From assembly GCA_028023455.1 (NCBI GenBank), contig JAQFVV010006199.1:4350972-4414971 (forward strand): 64,000 nucleotides of DNA, read 5' to 3'. The notes under the pieces were generated by a model. It was not told the origin of the DNA. It saw nothing but the letters and a program-made list of their open reading frames with translations, and ran no database searches. Positions 35,360 to 47,330 of this stretch are shown here, piece by piece (within the stretch, counting starts at the first letter, position 1; every line of letters begins with the position of its first letter). The DNA comes from Epiperipatus broadwayi. Taxonomy: Eukaryota > Onychophora > Udeonychophora > Euonychophora > Peripatidae. A program made the translations under genes and the position numbers.

Positions 35360-38300
35360 GCAACAACAAAACACAATGCTTTACTGTAAAATTTTTAACA
35401 CTATTTACTTTAAAATCTTATATTTAGGGTTATGTCATAAACTTTTATGATTGATAAATTCAATATTTAATTTTCCCAGAACATCATATGATGAAGGGGC
35501 ACCTATCATTAATGATAAAATAATGAAGAGAGTCTATATATATTTATATAGAAATTTCGATCTCAATATTTTACGTGAAAACCTAAGACAACAAAAATGT
35601 AGCCGATAGCCCTATATTGGGTGATTGCGAAGCTTTTAGATTAATAGGAATTTATCTTCAATAATTTATTTGCAAATTAGTTACAAAAGTATGAATACTA
35701 TTAAGTGTGAATTTGTGTTCAGGTAAATATATATATTTAGACATGTGAGTGTATATATATTTTTACGAGGAAGAAAATAAATCGTTGTAATACATAAAGT
35801 TTAATTTTAGAATTTTTTTGTCGCATTTTTTTCTGAATATGATTTTTTTTAAAAAATAAAATAAAATGCTTGTAGCAAAAATATATTAAAATATAAATTC
35901 ATTTACGCACATATTACGAATAAAACGTCTATTTCATAGCAGTCTTGAAAAACATTCATACATGCTACATAAACTAATCTAATCTCACTCTATATATACA
36001 TTTCTTTAAAAGAATACCCAGTATTTATTGATCTTATATAAAAGGAAATGTCAAATAAATTAAATCTTGAAAAAAAAATATTTGATTCTCTGTTCTTCGT
36101 AATTTAACCAATCAAGACAAAAAATATAAATACATGTTTTAGAATAACAAAAGTCTAAAAATAACTTTTTATTCTTAGCAAAGTAATTGAGGAAAAATTA
36201 AACAATTTAAATATAATGTATATATATCTGAAAAATGAAATATTTTCTATTGCATATGAAGGATATATAATTACGCGATAATCTAAGCATTTTAAACACC
36301 AGACTATCAAATGGTAGAGAAGGAAGGTAGAATTTCTAAATTCTATAAGTTTTTAATTTGATTACTGTATGTTACTCAATATATATGTTTCATTAATGCA
36401 GCATTAGATAGAAGTTACAGATTTCCAATATGTGATATATAGAGTGAGTACAAAACAAGCTGTTTAGTACTTTGTGATAAAATTCCCAGGTAAAACAAAG
36501 TAATCGGAGATAACATACAATTAATAAATTTTTATAATAGTTGTGAAGAGTAAATGTGAATGGAATTCAATTTTTTTGGATGGTACTGAACATTAATTAC
36601 ACTACATTACTTAATGCAACAAATACCTATAAAACTTTATTGTTGTTAATCAATAATGAATGATGTGTTCTTTGTAGTTTGGCATAGTAATAGAATGTTT
36701 GATTTAAGAACTAAATGTTTCTAGACTGATTCCTAACTAATTTTTTTTTTTTAAATGTGCCCTCAAAAAAAATTCTATATGTCAATATTTTTTTCATAAC
36801 TATTGACAGTGGATAAGTTGTCATGTTTTCAGTGTTTACTCTTTGCTATATTGAAATGGTATTTACATGTTGAATTTATCTTTTTATATATGGTGTTCTG
36901 CAACATATTTATATAGGTAAAGTTTATTTATGAGAATATTATAATTCTATAACTTCAGCTAGAAGAATATTTTACATTTATTATACACACGTGACTTTGA
37001 CAACTTAGTACTTATCTGTGCCTTTGTTAGAATAATGCTATATTTATTACATTGGTGAAGTTGTGCTATAACCTGATTATAAAATAATTAAATAATGGCA
37101 GGAATATGTTATAAAAACAGTTAATGAACATCGGAAATGATATATACATTATTTACATTTAGAACCAAAACAACTTTTTAATATTAACTATAGTATATAT
37201 GAGATTTGAAATTATGCAGCATATAGCCAAATGTAATCGATATTATACTCTTTCAAAATATTAAAAATAGTATATGAATGTTTTTTTTTTAAAAAAAACT
37301 GTTTTAGCCATTAAATGCATGTTTATTAAAAATTATATGATATTTGTAGATATTTCAGTGTAATTTTCACTACAGTTGATGTATTATGTATGGCAACATG
37401 TACGCAGTGTTAATTTAATATGTTTTTGTATATGAATCATTATTATAAGTTTTGTATTATAGTTAAAGAGTTTGTTGTCTTATTAACCTTGGAAGCAAAT
37501 TCATTTTGTATGTAATTATAAATAATCATAGTTAATGATATAAAATTGAAACAGAAGAATATAAATTGAACTAATATACAAATTTCACTCTTTGATTTAT
37601 AAAAGCATCAATGAACTAAGCTTAAATACCAACAAAGCTAAAAGAATTGATGATATAATTCTTTTTTTTTCATAAGGTATTGATATTTGACTATTGGTCA
37701 TAAGTAGTTCATTGAGAATTGAAATTACTTTTGTTTTAATTGATGTATGTAATTATATATATATATATGTGTGTGTGTGTGTATTTGCATTTAATGTTGT
37801 AAGCTGTGTGTGATGAAAGTTTATATTTTATTTTATTATTTTTAAAAATTTATTAAAGTTTTGATAATAAATATACACTCATTCTTACAGTTCACTGCTA
37901 ATATTTTTTTATTTATAGTTAAGACTCATCAGTACATCAAATTATTTATTCTGCATAATTGATTAATGAGAAACTATGAACATTTTCTTCAAAAAATTTT
38001 TTTCTTTCGAAATGAGAAAATTTCTTTTACAATACTAAAAAGTATTAGAGCATGAAATTGTAGAAACGGTTCCATTGGCATTATAACGTCAAAGAAAATA
38101 TAACGATTAATCCTTTCTTAACTTCTTTTTTCTTATAAATAATATAACAATTTATAGGTGAGATGCATTAAATCCTATGTTGCTTAAATTTTTTACATTT
38201 ATTTTATGCATTGAAATACAATAAATCATTCACCATCACTTTTACAAAATATACACACATTAATATGAAGACTATTGTAATACAAGATAAGATATTCATC

Positions 38301-38862
38301 TGACATACCTGTGACCTGAGACTTAAATTTGGCCATTATTTTTATACAGAATCATATATATGTTTGAAGAACCTCATAGTGCAAAGGTACTGCATCTGTC
38401 TACCATATTTATGATTTTATGGTTCAATTTAACAGTGAATTTTTTTCAAAAGTCTTAGAATTTTTCTCTTAAAAACTTATAGCTAGCCCAGCTAATTATT
38501 TTATCTTATTTTATTGGTCAGTAAATAGATATTTAGTTATTCTTAACTAGAAAGTAAAATATGGATGGAAAAATACTTAAGCCCTCATTCTCCAGCAAAT
38601 GATAAGCTTGATGTGCACTTTCTTATTTCTTCACTGTTCTTTTATAAGGGATTGCTGGAGAAGCATTTGTTCTGATGAGCTGTATACTTTTTCATATTTG
38701 CATATTAGCACACATATGTATATATATAGAAAGAGAGGTGCACATACAAAAAAAACTATATGTGCCTTTTGTTACTGATAGAAAGATATTAAATATTATT
38801 ATTATTAGGTGCTAACAAATTGGCTTTAACTTCTAATGATAATACAGGTAGAAAGTTTCCAG

Positions 38863-38902
<40 letters not shown>

Positions 38903-38924
38903 CTTATATATATAATACAACAAT

Positions 38925-38974
<50 letters not shown>

Positions 38975-39009
38975 TGATTGGTGATTTAAGACAACAAAAT
39001 CTGCAAATA
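35360..39009. other. AT-rich intergenic DNA with microsatellites
   Basis: A (TA)n-(TG)n tract lies at about 37755-37782, and two (TA)n tracts at about 38862-38901 and 38928-38971. No gene, RNA or transposon domain was recognised elsewhere in the interval. Confidence 0.55.
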
Positions 39010-39560
39010 AATATTGTCTATACTAACATGAGTTTTGTTGTCTTCATACATATCTGTAATCTCATCTATTACTTAACTTACTTAATATTTTAGGGTTATT
39101 TCCATTCTCAGCTATAAAAGGATCATTAACATATCTAAAATTGTTGACATTTCTTTCACAAATCTTAAATTACCTTGCTTATTGTGTATTCATTTAACAA
39201 AATGAATAGATTGAGTGATTATGCTGTCATAACTAATGCCTTTGGTATTTTGAAATCAATCTGATTAATTAAAGCTGTTTTAATCATAATTTATAATGTT
39301 ATATAGATAATTTCCAAAGAATACTGAACTAATTTGATTTGTCTAAAAATATTCCATCACTTAATATGGTCAACAGAAACAAATGTCTTTATGAAATTAA
39401 TAAAACATGACTATTTATTATTAATCCTTTTTAGTACTGTGCATTTAGAGATCTTGAATGATTTTCTTCAAATATATGATATTGATATCACTTTCGTGTT
39501 ATTACATTTTAGTGATGGAGTTATCATATTTATTCACATTTTTCTTTATTTGTGTATCTA
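39010..39560 (-). pseudogene. LINE reverse transcriptase remnant
   Basis: Read on the minus strand, RT blocks of a second non-LTR element are visible: CFINFIKTFVSVDHIK, WNIFRQIKL, EIIY, FKIPKAL, then LFILFNEYTI (the block following the QG motif in LINEs), VNNFRYVNDPFIAENGN (the YADD active-site block, here YVND) and MRLQICMKTTKLM. Stops and phase shifts interrupt it. The wording resembles RTE-like or related endonuclease-bearing LINEs and differs from the Jockey-like copy at 19.9-20.8 kb. The plus-strand frame at 39334-39561 is its antisense shadow. Confidence 0.75.
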
Positions 39561-40826
39561 GCATGATATGTTTTGTTTCTTAGCTTTATATGAAATCAAC
39601 TTACAAATGTACAAATATCTTTTAATATATGTTAAATTATTTTCAGGAAAAAAAAATGTATATTTATTTGATACATTATTGTTCAGTAGTTATGGTTTGT
39701 ATTGAATTAAATAACCAAGGAATTTGCATTATGGTTAGTGTTAGAAGAGTAGCAAAAAAATAACAATGAAAATAATTATTCTCTTCTAAAAAATAATGAT
39801 AGTAACCTCTTGTAGAAATTAAAACTGCATTTAGCAGAAATAAAAACCGAGCATTTTCACATAACTTTTCATACATATGTATAAATCTAGTTCTCTCAAA
39901 CATGAAGTATAATGGTGTCCCATTAAATTATGATTAAGCTGGGAATTTTTTTACCACCATTTATAAGATATGCATGTACTAACTTTACTTTTCTGTTATC
40001 ACATAGATCTCTGTATCAAGATATGACCAAACCTATATTTGACATAACCTAATGTCAACAAACTTTTTGTTGTTATGTATGTATATAAACATAAATAACT
40101 TACCACAATTTTATTTACAAGTGCCAATCATATTGATAGATGTGTGTATGTTTTGAGTTGCAATCATCCTATCTTAATATAATAGCATGTAAAGTAATTA
40201 GTGAATCTTTTGAAAATATATGAGTCAATAAATGATAGGTGGTTTGAAGATTTCTCTTTTCAAAGGATGATGAAAAATATGCGTAAGAATTATTGAATGA
40301 GTTATTTCATGGATTAATATTAGTTTACAAAATAAATTTTGTTATCACATCAATAATAGTTTATCATTAATTTTCATAATAAATATTATTCTAGAATTTA
40401 ATGTTTAAAACTATTTTAAAATTTTTAGTAAATTCTAATATAGAAAGCAATTATAAAATGTTGTGATTATTATAGTAACAAAAAATATGGTGAAAAGAGT
40501 TGGAAAAAATAGAATCATACTATTTTTTCAAGAGTATTCGTATCTTTTGTCAAAGCATAGTAAGTGTTTTGCTTTCTATTTTGGATTTTTTATTTTTAAA
40601 AAGTGCTATTTAAACAATCATTTTGCTTGTTTTAAAGTTTGAAATTATTTACTTGTTACTGTTTTTGTTGAGCTATTTTTAGTAATTGTGATTTTATATA
40701 TATTAAATAATACTTTAATATACTATGTACTATTAATCTTTTTTTCTTTCATTGAGTTGAAGCTTTTTTTTAACTATATATGCACAGGTGACCGAAAAAC
40801 CATAAAAGGATTATATATATATATAT
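39561..40826. other. AT-rich intergenic DNA, no feature seen
   Basis: No recognisable gene. Ends in a short (TA)n that forms the left flank of the large LTR element at 40827. Confidence 0.5.
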
Positions 40827-43523
40827 TGTACCAGTCGAAAATGTATGTCCATCCAACAAGATTTAGAATCCAGGCAAAAGTACCTCAAATCCAATCATGC
40901 GCAAGATACACAGGTCAGGAGCAATCATGAATTCTAACCTATTTGCCCATTCCCCAAATCTATAACATTATGAACAACACCTATGGTGATACCACATAAA
41001 TTCATGACATCCTGGCCTGCTGCTACAATGTTTTACATGAGACTCAACTGGTGATGATGATGAGAGATTGAGTGAACCCCAAGATATTAAGTTACGAGTA
41101 TACATAAATATAATAATCAATAATGAGATTCGAACAACTGGATTAAGTTTAAAATATAAATATTTATTTTAACTTAATTAATGATGATTTTAGATATATA
41201 TAATTGACTCGACACTTATAAAACTGTTTTGATTATATACATTAAAGAATATTATTCAGATTATATTGACAAATATTAAGTTAGTGTGGCAGTTACAAGA
41301 GGCGGATTTATCAGAGTGGTTTGGTGGCCGTTTTACACATAAAATACATTTATAAAGTTATAATCGAGTTTCACAAATTTACAAGAGTTTAATACATAAG
41401 TTTATTGATTTATTTAGATTCTTTTAATACATAAGTTTATTGTTTTTATTTCGATATTTCATTTATAATAATTACGATGCAGATACATTTTTGATCGGCC
41501 GTATAAAACATTATTTCTTTTATATTTTCAACATTTAACTACGAGATATAGTGTAAACTCAATATTTGTGGAAAAAGTTTATTTCAGTAAAGAAGGAAAG
41601 CAGCTTCATGAGAAGTTGGATTTAAACACCAACAAATAGAGAAAAAACAGAACGTTTAATTATCGCATATTATTACAATTTACTTTGCTAAACAGGCTGG
41701 AAACTAACTGTAAGAGATGGTGGTGTTAGCATAATATCCAACGATAGGAAAGATCACATTTGGCCAGTATAAGGTCATTCTCCAATTTTATCTAACGACG
41801 GTACACGCTAGCTTTCTGCTGAGATGGTACAGGAAGAAAAGGGTTGTTAGGAAGATACTATAGGCCGGACCGGGGCAAACTATACATTGCTTCATCTACT
41901 CTAACCTGAATAATCTGGAAGTAAACGTAGACTTCTTTATAACGAGGATACGAACGACAAGGCTTTGAATCCTTGGAGTGAGGTACAGGTGATTCAAAGC
42001 AGTATATAATATATATACTTTGAGGAGAAGAATGACTAGCAAAATGATCGTGATTCCCTGGAGTGAGGTACAGGCGAATCAGATTGAAGCCGTATATGGC
42101 TTATAAATGATTAGATATATGCTAGCAACGCTATCATAATAATATAAAAGTAATAAATTTAACTATTAAAGAAAAGCCTTAAATGGTTTAACAAATACGT
42201 AATAACATGTGAGTATAATGACCTACATAATATAAAGTCATTGATTATGAATTAACTAATATTAATGAAGCTTGCAGTGCTCCTACTTTCTGAATAAATA
42301 TTTCAACATAAGAAGCAAAACTATATGAGTGCAAATTATTAAACGAATTTAAGTCACCAGACTTAGTGGTGATGATGATCACTAAGAAATTTATAACACT
42401 AATGGACACCAATAGCCACCCCGGATTGCAAAATATTTATACATTTCATATAAATTTATGACAAAACATTTAGATAAAAAAATATTCATTTAAAATATAA
42501 CCCAAACTTACAAAGTATTTAAAGTAATTAATAAGAACTCATTTTAATTCCCCACTCTTCCCTTTTAATAGAAGTTCGTAAGATTAAGTTTTTAGAGGCA
42601 TTTATAAATAAAGGAAGAAAATATAAAAATATTATTGAATTTAAATCATAATCGCACTAACTAATAAAAATAATAATAAGCATGAGTTGTATTGCATAAA
42701 AATTAGGCAGCAAAAAATTGATATAAATGGTTAATAAAGCTTTAAGAAAGCATTAAATATAACGAAATTATTATCTTACAAATTAAATTACAGTTGAAAG
42801 TGGATAAGGCGGCTATACAGTCTTTTGGCTGGTTACCTCAGGATTCTTTGGAAGCACTGGCGAATCTGCTGCAGCAGGTGGCATTCTTTGGGGCTACATT
42901 GTGGCAAGATTTGGCTGAAGATGGTGGATGGCAACTTGGTTCTCCCAAATTTCAAATGGACGTGAAGTCCCCTAGTAATGACTGACCCAACTCTAACATA
43001 ATAGATTTGTAGTTTTATTTATATCAGTTTTTATCCCCTTAGAGAATATTTATTCTAAAATAGATTTCCTGCCTCTAATAGATCTCTATTTTAGGAGAAT
43101 CTTTACTCTATTGTTAGTGAAGATTCAGTTTTAAGATAACTGTCTAAAATCAATTCAAATCAATTTCCTGCTTGGAAATGGATTTGAATAAAACAATGTT
43201 AATAGCTAACTAAAATGCATTAGCTTTGTTTTAACTTTTACTTTTTTAATTAATTTACAATTTCCTGGTTTGAAATCATAAGACAAACTCCCCACCCCCT
43301 TAATTATTTCAGACAGTTATCTTGAATTTACATTTTATGTTATGAAAAAAATGATAACTTATTAAAATATAAAAATACAATTTTTAAAAAATACAAAATT
43401 ACCTAATATTTTTAATTACGTATATACACTACTATTTATGTTTTATAAAAAAAAAAAACATGATGGCACGTGGACAGTGGTAAAAGCATGAAACTCGACC
43501 TTGAACTAAGGTTGACTGTTTCA
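40827..43523 (-). repeat. 3' LTR of the LARD-like element
   Basis: Collinear with 44467-47150 from end to end. Internal feature: 'ggagtgaggtacagg' occurs twice about 85 bp apart (near 41975 and 42060), and likewise in the other LTR. A 63-codon plus-strand frame at 42794-42985 is shared but shows no constraint. Confidence 0.85.
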
Positions 43524-43536
43524 TTCTTTCCCACTT
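43524..43536 (-). promoter_or_regulatory. Candidate polypurine tract
   Basis: On the minus strand GTGGGAAAGAA directly precedes the TGAAACAG start of the 3' LTR. Short but correctly placed. Confidence 0.55.
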
Positions 43537-44426
43537 ACACTGACAAACAAAAAAAATGAATAAAAAAAATGCCTTTACTTCGAATCTATTTATGACTGAA
43601 GAACAATCAATTTACTTTCAAAACATTATTTAATATTATCTATATAAGAACAACAAAAAAACACTATGATAGTGCCCTGTTCTTTCACACTAAAGTTTTT
43701 TAACTTATTTTCCCCATCTTCAACTATCTCCTGCCCTACTCTTTTCCGTTGCTCCCCCAGTTTATTTTATCTGCCTACTACCCTGAACTGTTGCCTATGT
43801 TATATATATAAAATACATGTGGTTCAATAATATATGACTATAACTAACTATTTATAATAAGCAAACAAAAAAGATTTTTACCATATTACTTGGATTTTAT
43901 CTTGGCTGTTCTTCCACACCTAGAATAGACTCGAAGTTTTGTTTTTATTACATACTCATTATCTTTTATTACATTTGGTTATTGCAATACAAAATTAAAA
44001 TCAATTCTTTACCACCATCCACTCAATCCAGGTTCAAATTCACCTTCTGATTCTGTGTTTTAAAATGACACCTGTCAGCAAATTTATATGAGGGTGCCAG
44101 CTGACAAGGTCCCACAGAATGTACCAGTAAAAGCTGGGTCACTCAACTCTCATCTACAAGAAATACATATTTGGTAAGATTTGTCTTACTTTTTTTTAAA
44201 AAAAAATGTGCTGGTAATTTCAACCTTCTTTTACATATCTATATACTACATTTCTATATACATATGACACTGATTTAATAGAAAACTTTACAGTAATTGG
44301 GTGTACAATTTGTGAAAAAAATCTTTTACATATATATTATTCATTAATATTTAAAACAGAAAAAAAAACATTATACATAATATCAAATGCTCTACAGGGT
44401 ATTGCAGGGTGTGGTAATTTTGAAAT

Positions 44427-44444
44427 GCCACATGTTGGGCACCA
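44427..44444 (-). promoter_or_regulatory. Candidate tRNA-Lys type primer-binding site
   Basis: The minus strand reads TGGTGCCCAACATGTGGC, close to the TGGCGCCCAACGTGGGGC primer site that pairs with tRNA-Lys in some retroelements; the G/A and C/T differences are transitions or single changes. It begins 22 bases beyond the LTR end, a longer gap than usual, so the LTR end or the role could be misjudged. Confidence 0.6.
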
Positions 44445-44466
44445 AACCCAGGAGAAAAAAATTTAC

Positions 44467-47150
44467 TGTACCAGTCGAAAATGTATGTCTATTCAACAAG
44501 ATTTAGAATCCAGGCAAAAGTACCTCAAATCCAATCATGTGCAAGATACACAGGTCAGGAGCAATTATGAATTCTAACCTATTTGCCCATTCTCCAAATC
44601 TATAACATTATGAACAACACCTACGGTGATACCACATAAATTCATTACATCCCGGCCCACTGCTATAACATTTCACATGAGACTCAACTGGTGGTGATGA
44701 TGAGAGATTGAGTGAACCCCAAGATATTAAGTTACGAGTATACATAAATATAATAATCAATAATGAGATTCGAACAACTGGATTAAGTTTAAAATATAAA
44801 TATTTATTTTAACCTAATTAATGATGATTTTAGATATATATAATTGACTCGATGCTTATAAAACTGTTTTGATTATATACATTAAAGAATATTATTCAGA
44901 TTATATTGACAAATATTAAGTTAGTGCGGCGGTTACAAGAGGCGGATTTATCGGAGTGGTTTGGTGGCCATTTTACACATAAAATACATTTATAAAGTTA
45001 TAATCAAGTTTCACTAATTTAAAAGAGTTCAATGCATAAGTTTATTGTTTTATTTAGATTCTTTTAATACATAATTTTATTGTTTTTATTTCGATATTTC
45101 ATTTATAATAATTACAATGCGGATACATTTTTGATCGGCCGTATAAAACATTATTTCTTTTATATTTTCAACAATTAATGATGGAATATAGCGTAAACTC
45201 AATATTTGTGGGAAAAGTTTATTTCAGTAAAGAGGGAGGACAGCTTCGCGAGAAGTTGGATTTAAACACCAACAAATAGAGAGAAGACAGAACGTTTAAT
45301 TATCGCATATTATTACGATTTACTTTGCTAAACAGGCTGGAAACTAACTGTAAGAGATGGCGGTGCTAGCATAATATCAATGAGAGGAAAGGGCACATTT
45401 GGCCAGGATAATGTCATTCTCCAATTTTATCTAACGACAGTACATGCTAGCTTTCTGCTGAGGCGGTACAGGAAGAAAAGGGTTGGTAGGAAGAGACTAT
45501 AGGCCGGACCACAGCAAACTATACATTGCTTCATCTACTCTAACCTGAATAATCTGGAAGTAAATGTAGACTTTTTTATAACAAGGATACGAACGATGAG
45601 GCTTTGAATCCCTGGAGTGAGGTACAGGTGATTCAAAGCAGTATATAATATATATATTTTGAGGAGAAGAATGACTAGCGAAATGATCGTGATTCCCTGG
45701 AGTGAGGTACAGGCAAATCAGATCGAAGCTCTATATGGCTTATAAATAATTAGATATATGCTAGCAACGCTATTATAATAATATAAAAGTAATAAATTTA
45801 ACTATTAAAGAAAAGCCTTAAATGGTTTAACAATTACGTAATAACATGCGAGTATAATGACCTATGTAATATAAAGTCATTGATTATGAATTAACTAATA
45901 TTAATGAAGCTTGCAGTGCTCCCTACTTTCTGAATCAATATTTAAACATAAGAAGCAAAACTATAAGAGTGCAAATTATTAAACAAATTTAAGTCACCAG
46001 ACATAGTGGCGATGATGATCACTAAGAAATTTATAACACTAACAGACACCAATAGCCACCCCGGATTGCAAAATATTTATACATTTTGTATAAATTTATG
46101 ACAAAACATTTAGATAAAAAAATATTCATTTAAAATATAACCCAAATTTACGAAGTATTTAAAGTAATTAATAAGAACTCATTTTAATTCCCCACCCTTC
46201 CCTTTTAATAGAAGTTCGTAAGATTAAGTTTTTAGAGGCATTTATAAATAAAGGAAGAAAATATAAAAATATTATTAAATTTAAATCATAACTGCACTAA
46301 CTAATAAAAATAATAATAAGCGTGAGTTGGATTGCATAAAAATTAGGCAGCAAAGAATTGATATAAATGGTTAATAAAGCTTTAAGAAAACATTAAATAT
46401 AACGAAATTATTATCTTACAAATTAAATTACAGTTAACAGTGGATAAGGCGGCTATACAGTCTTTTGACTGGTTACCTCAGGATTCTTTGGAAGTACTGG
46501 TGAATCCGCTGCAGCAGGCGGCATTCTTTGGGGCTACATTGCGGCAAGGTTCGGCTGAAGACGGTGGATGGCAACTTGGTTCTCCCAAATTTCAAATGGA
46601 CATGAAGTCCCCTAGCAATGACTGACCCAACTCTAACATAATAGATTTGTAGCTTTATTTATATCAGTTTTTGTCCCCTTAGAGAATATTTATTCTAAAA
46701 TAGATTTCCTGCCTCTAATGGATCTCAATTTTAGGAGAATCTTTACTCTATTGTTAGTGAAGATTCAGTTTTAAGATAACTGTCTAAAATCAATTTCCTG
46801 CTTGGAAATGGATTTGAATAAAACAATGTTAATAGCTAACTAAAATGCATTAGCTTTGTTTTAACTTTTCCTTTTTTAATTTTAATTTACAATTTCCTGG
46901 TTTAAAATCATAAGACAAACTCCCCACCCCCTTAATTATTTCAGACAGTTATCTTGAATTTACATTTTATGTTATGAAAAAAATGATAACTTATTAAAAT
47001 ATAAAAATACAATTTTTAAAAAATGCAAAATTACCTAATATTTTTAATTACGTATAGCTACTATATATGTTTTACAAAAAAAAAACATGATGGCACATGG
47101 ACAGTGGTAAAAGCGTGAAACTCAACCTTGAACTAAGGTCGACTGTTTCA
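44467..47150 (-). repeat. 5' LTR of the LARD-like element
   Basis: Matches 40827-43523. This copy keeps CpG at several sites where the other has TpG or CpA and the reverse also occurs. The 61-codon plus-strand frame at 46440-46625 is the counterpart of 42794-42985. Confidence 0.85.
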
Positions 47151-47221
47151 ATATATATTTTTTGCTTAGAAATTTCTAGATGGATATTGTTCTTAAACTA
47201 GAATTGTAAATGCTTTCATAA

Positions 47222-47330
47222 TTTTTTTTTCATATGTCATAGCATCAGCCGGGACATGAACCCACAACCGTCTGCAACCAACTACTTGCTTGCAAAGTAG
47301 CTGCAATGACCTTTTGGCTAACAATGCTTG
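47222..47330 (-). repeat. tRNA-related SINE
   Basis: On the minus strand: GTTAGCCAAAAGGTCATTGCAG (A-box-like region), a 5-bp anticodon-type stem around 'ctactttgcaagcaagtag', a B box GGGTTCATGTCC, a tail CGGCTGATGCTATGACAT and an A-run (T-run at 47222-47230 on the plus strand). The same tail recurs at 56.7 kb and, changed, at 57.7 kb, so this is a dispersed family and not a single tRNA gene. Confidence 0.75.

Larger units (their letters stand above)
43524..44466 (-). other. Non-coding internal region of the LARD-like element
   Basis: 943 bp with homopolymer runs and pyrimidine-rich plus-strand stretches and no ORF. 'ggttcaaattcacc' near 44032 resembles a tRNA B box, and a locally less AT-rich block at 44030-44160 may be an inserted SINE or a packaging-type leader sequence. 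Confidence 0.65.
40827..47150 (-). mobile_element. LARD-like LTR element with very long LTRs and no coding region
   Basis: Two direct repeats of 2697 and 2684 bp enclose only 943 bp. Minus-strand reading gives a normal order: LTR (47150 to 44467), primer site at 44444-44427, short internal region, purine tract, LTR (43523 to 40827). The LTRs start TGAAACAG and end GGTACA in this orientation (TG...CA). (TA)n lies on both outer sides, so a 4-5 bp target duplication is possible but cannot be told from the repeat. No gag or pol frame exists, so movement would need another element's proteins. Plain segmental duplication is less likely because of the TG...CA ends, primer site and purine tract. Confidence 0.75.

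Noticed and set aside
42794-42985. 63-codon frame shared by both LARD LTRs (counterpart 46440-46625)
   Set aside because: The two copies differ mostly by amino-acid-changing substitutions, many at CpG sites, so there is no sign of protein constraint. It is also antisense to the element.
43460-43523. tRNA-like or hAT-like end ('cagtggtaaaagc')
   Set aside because: It lies inside the LARD LTR and repeats at 47.1 kb because the LTR is duplicated; no box pair or partner terminus.
40827-47150. Simple segmental duplication
   Set aside because: TG...CA ends, purine tract and primer-site match fit an LTR pair better, although duplication is not fully excluded.
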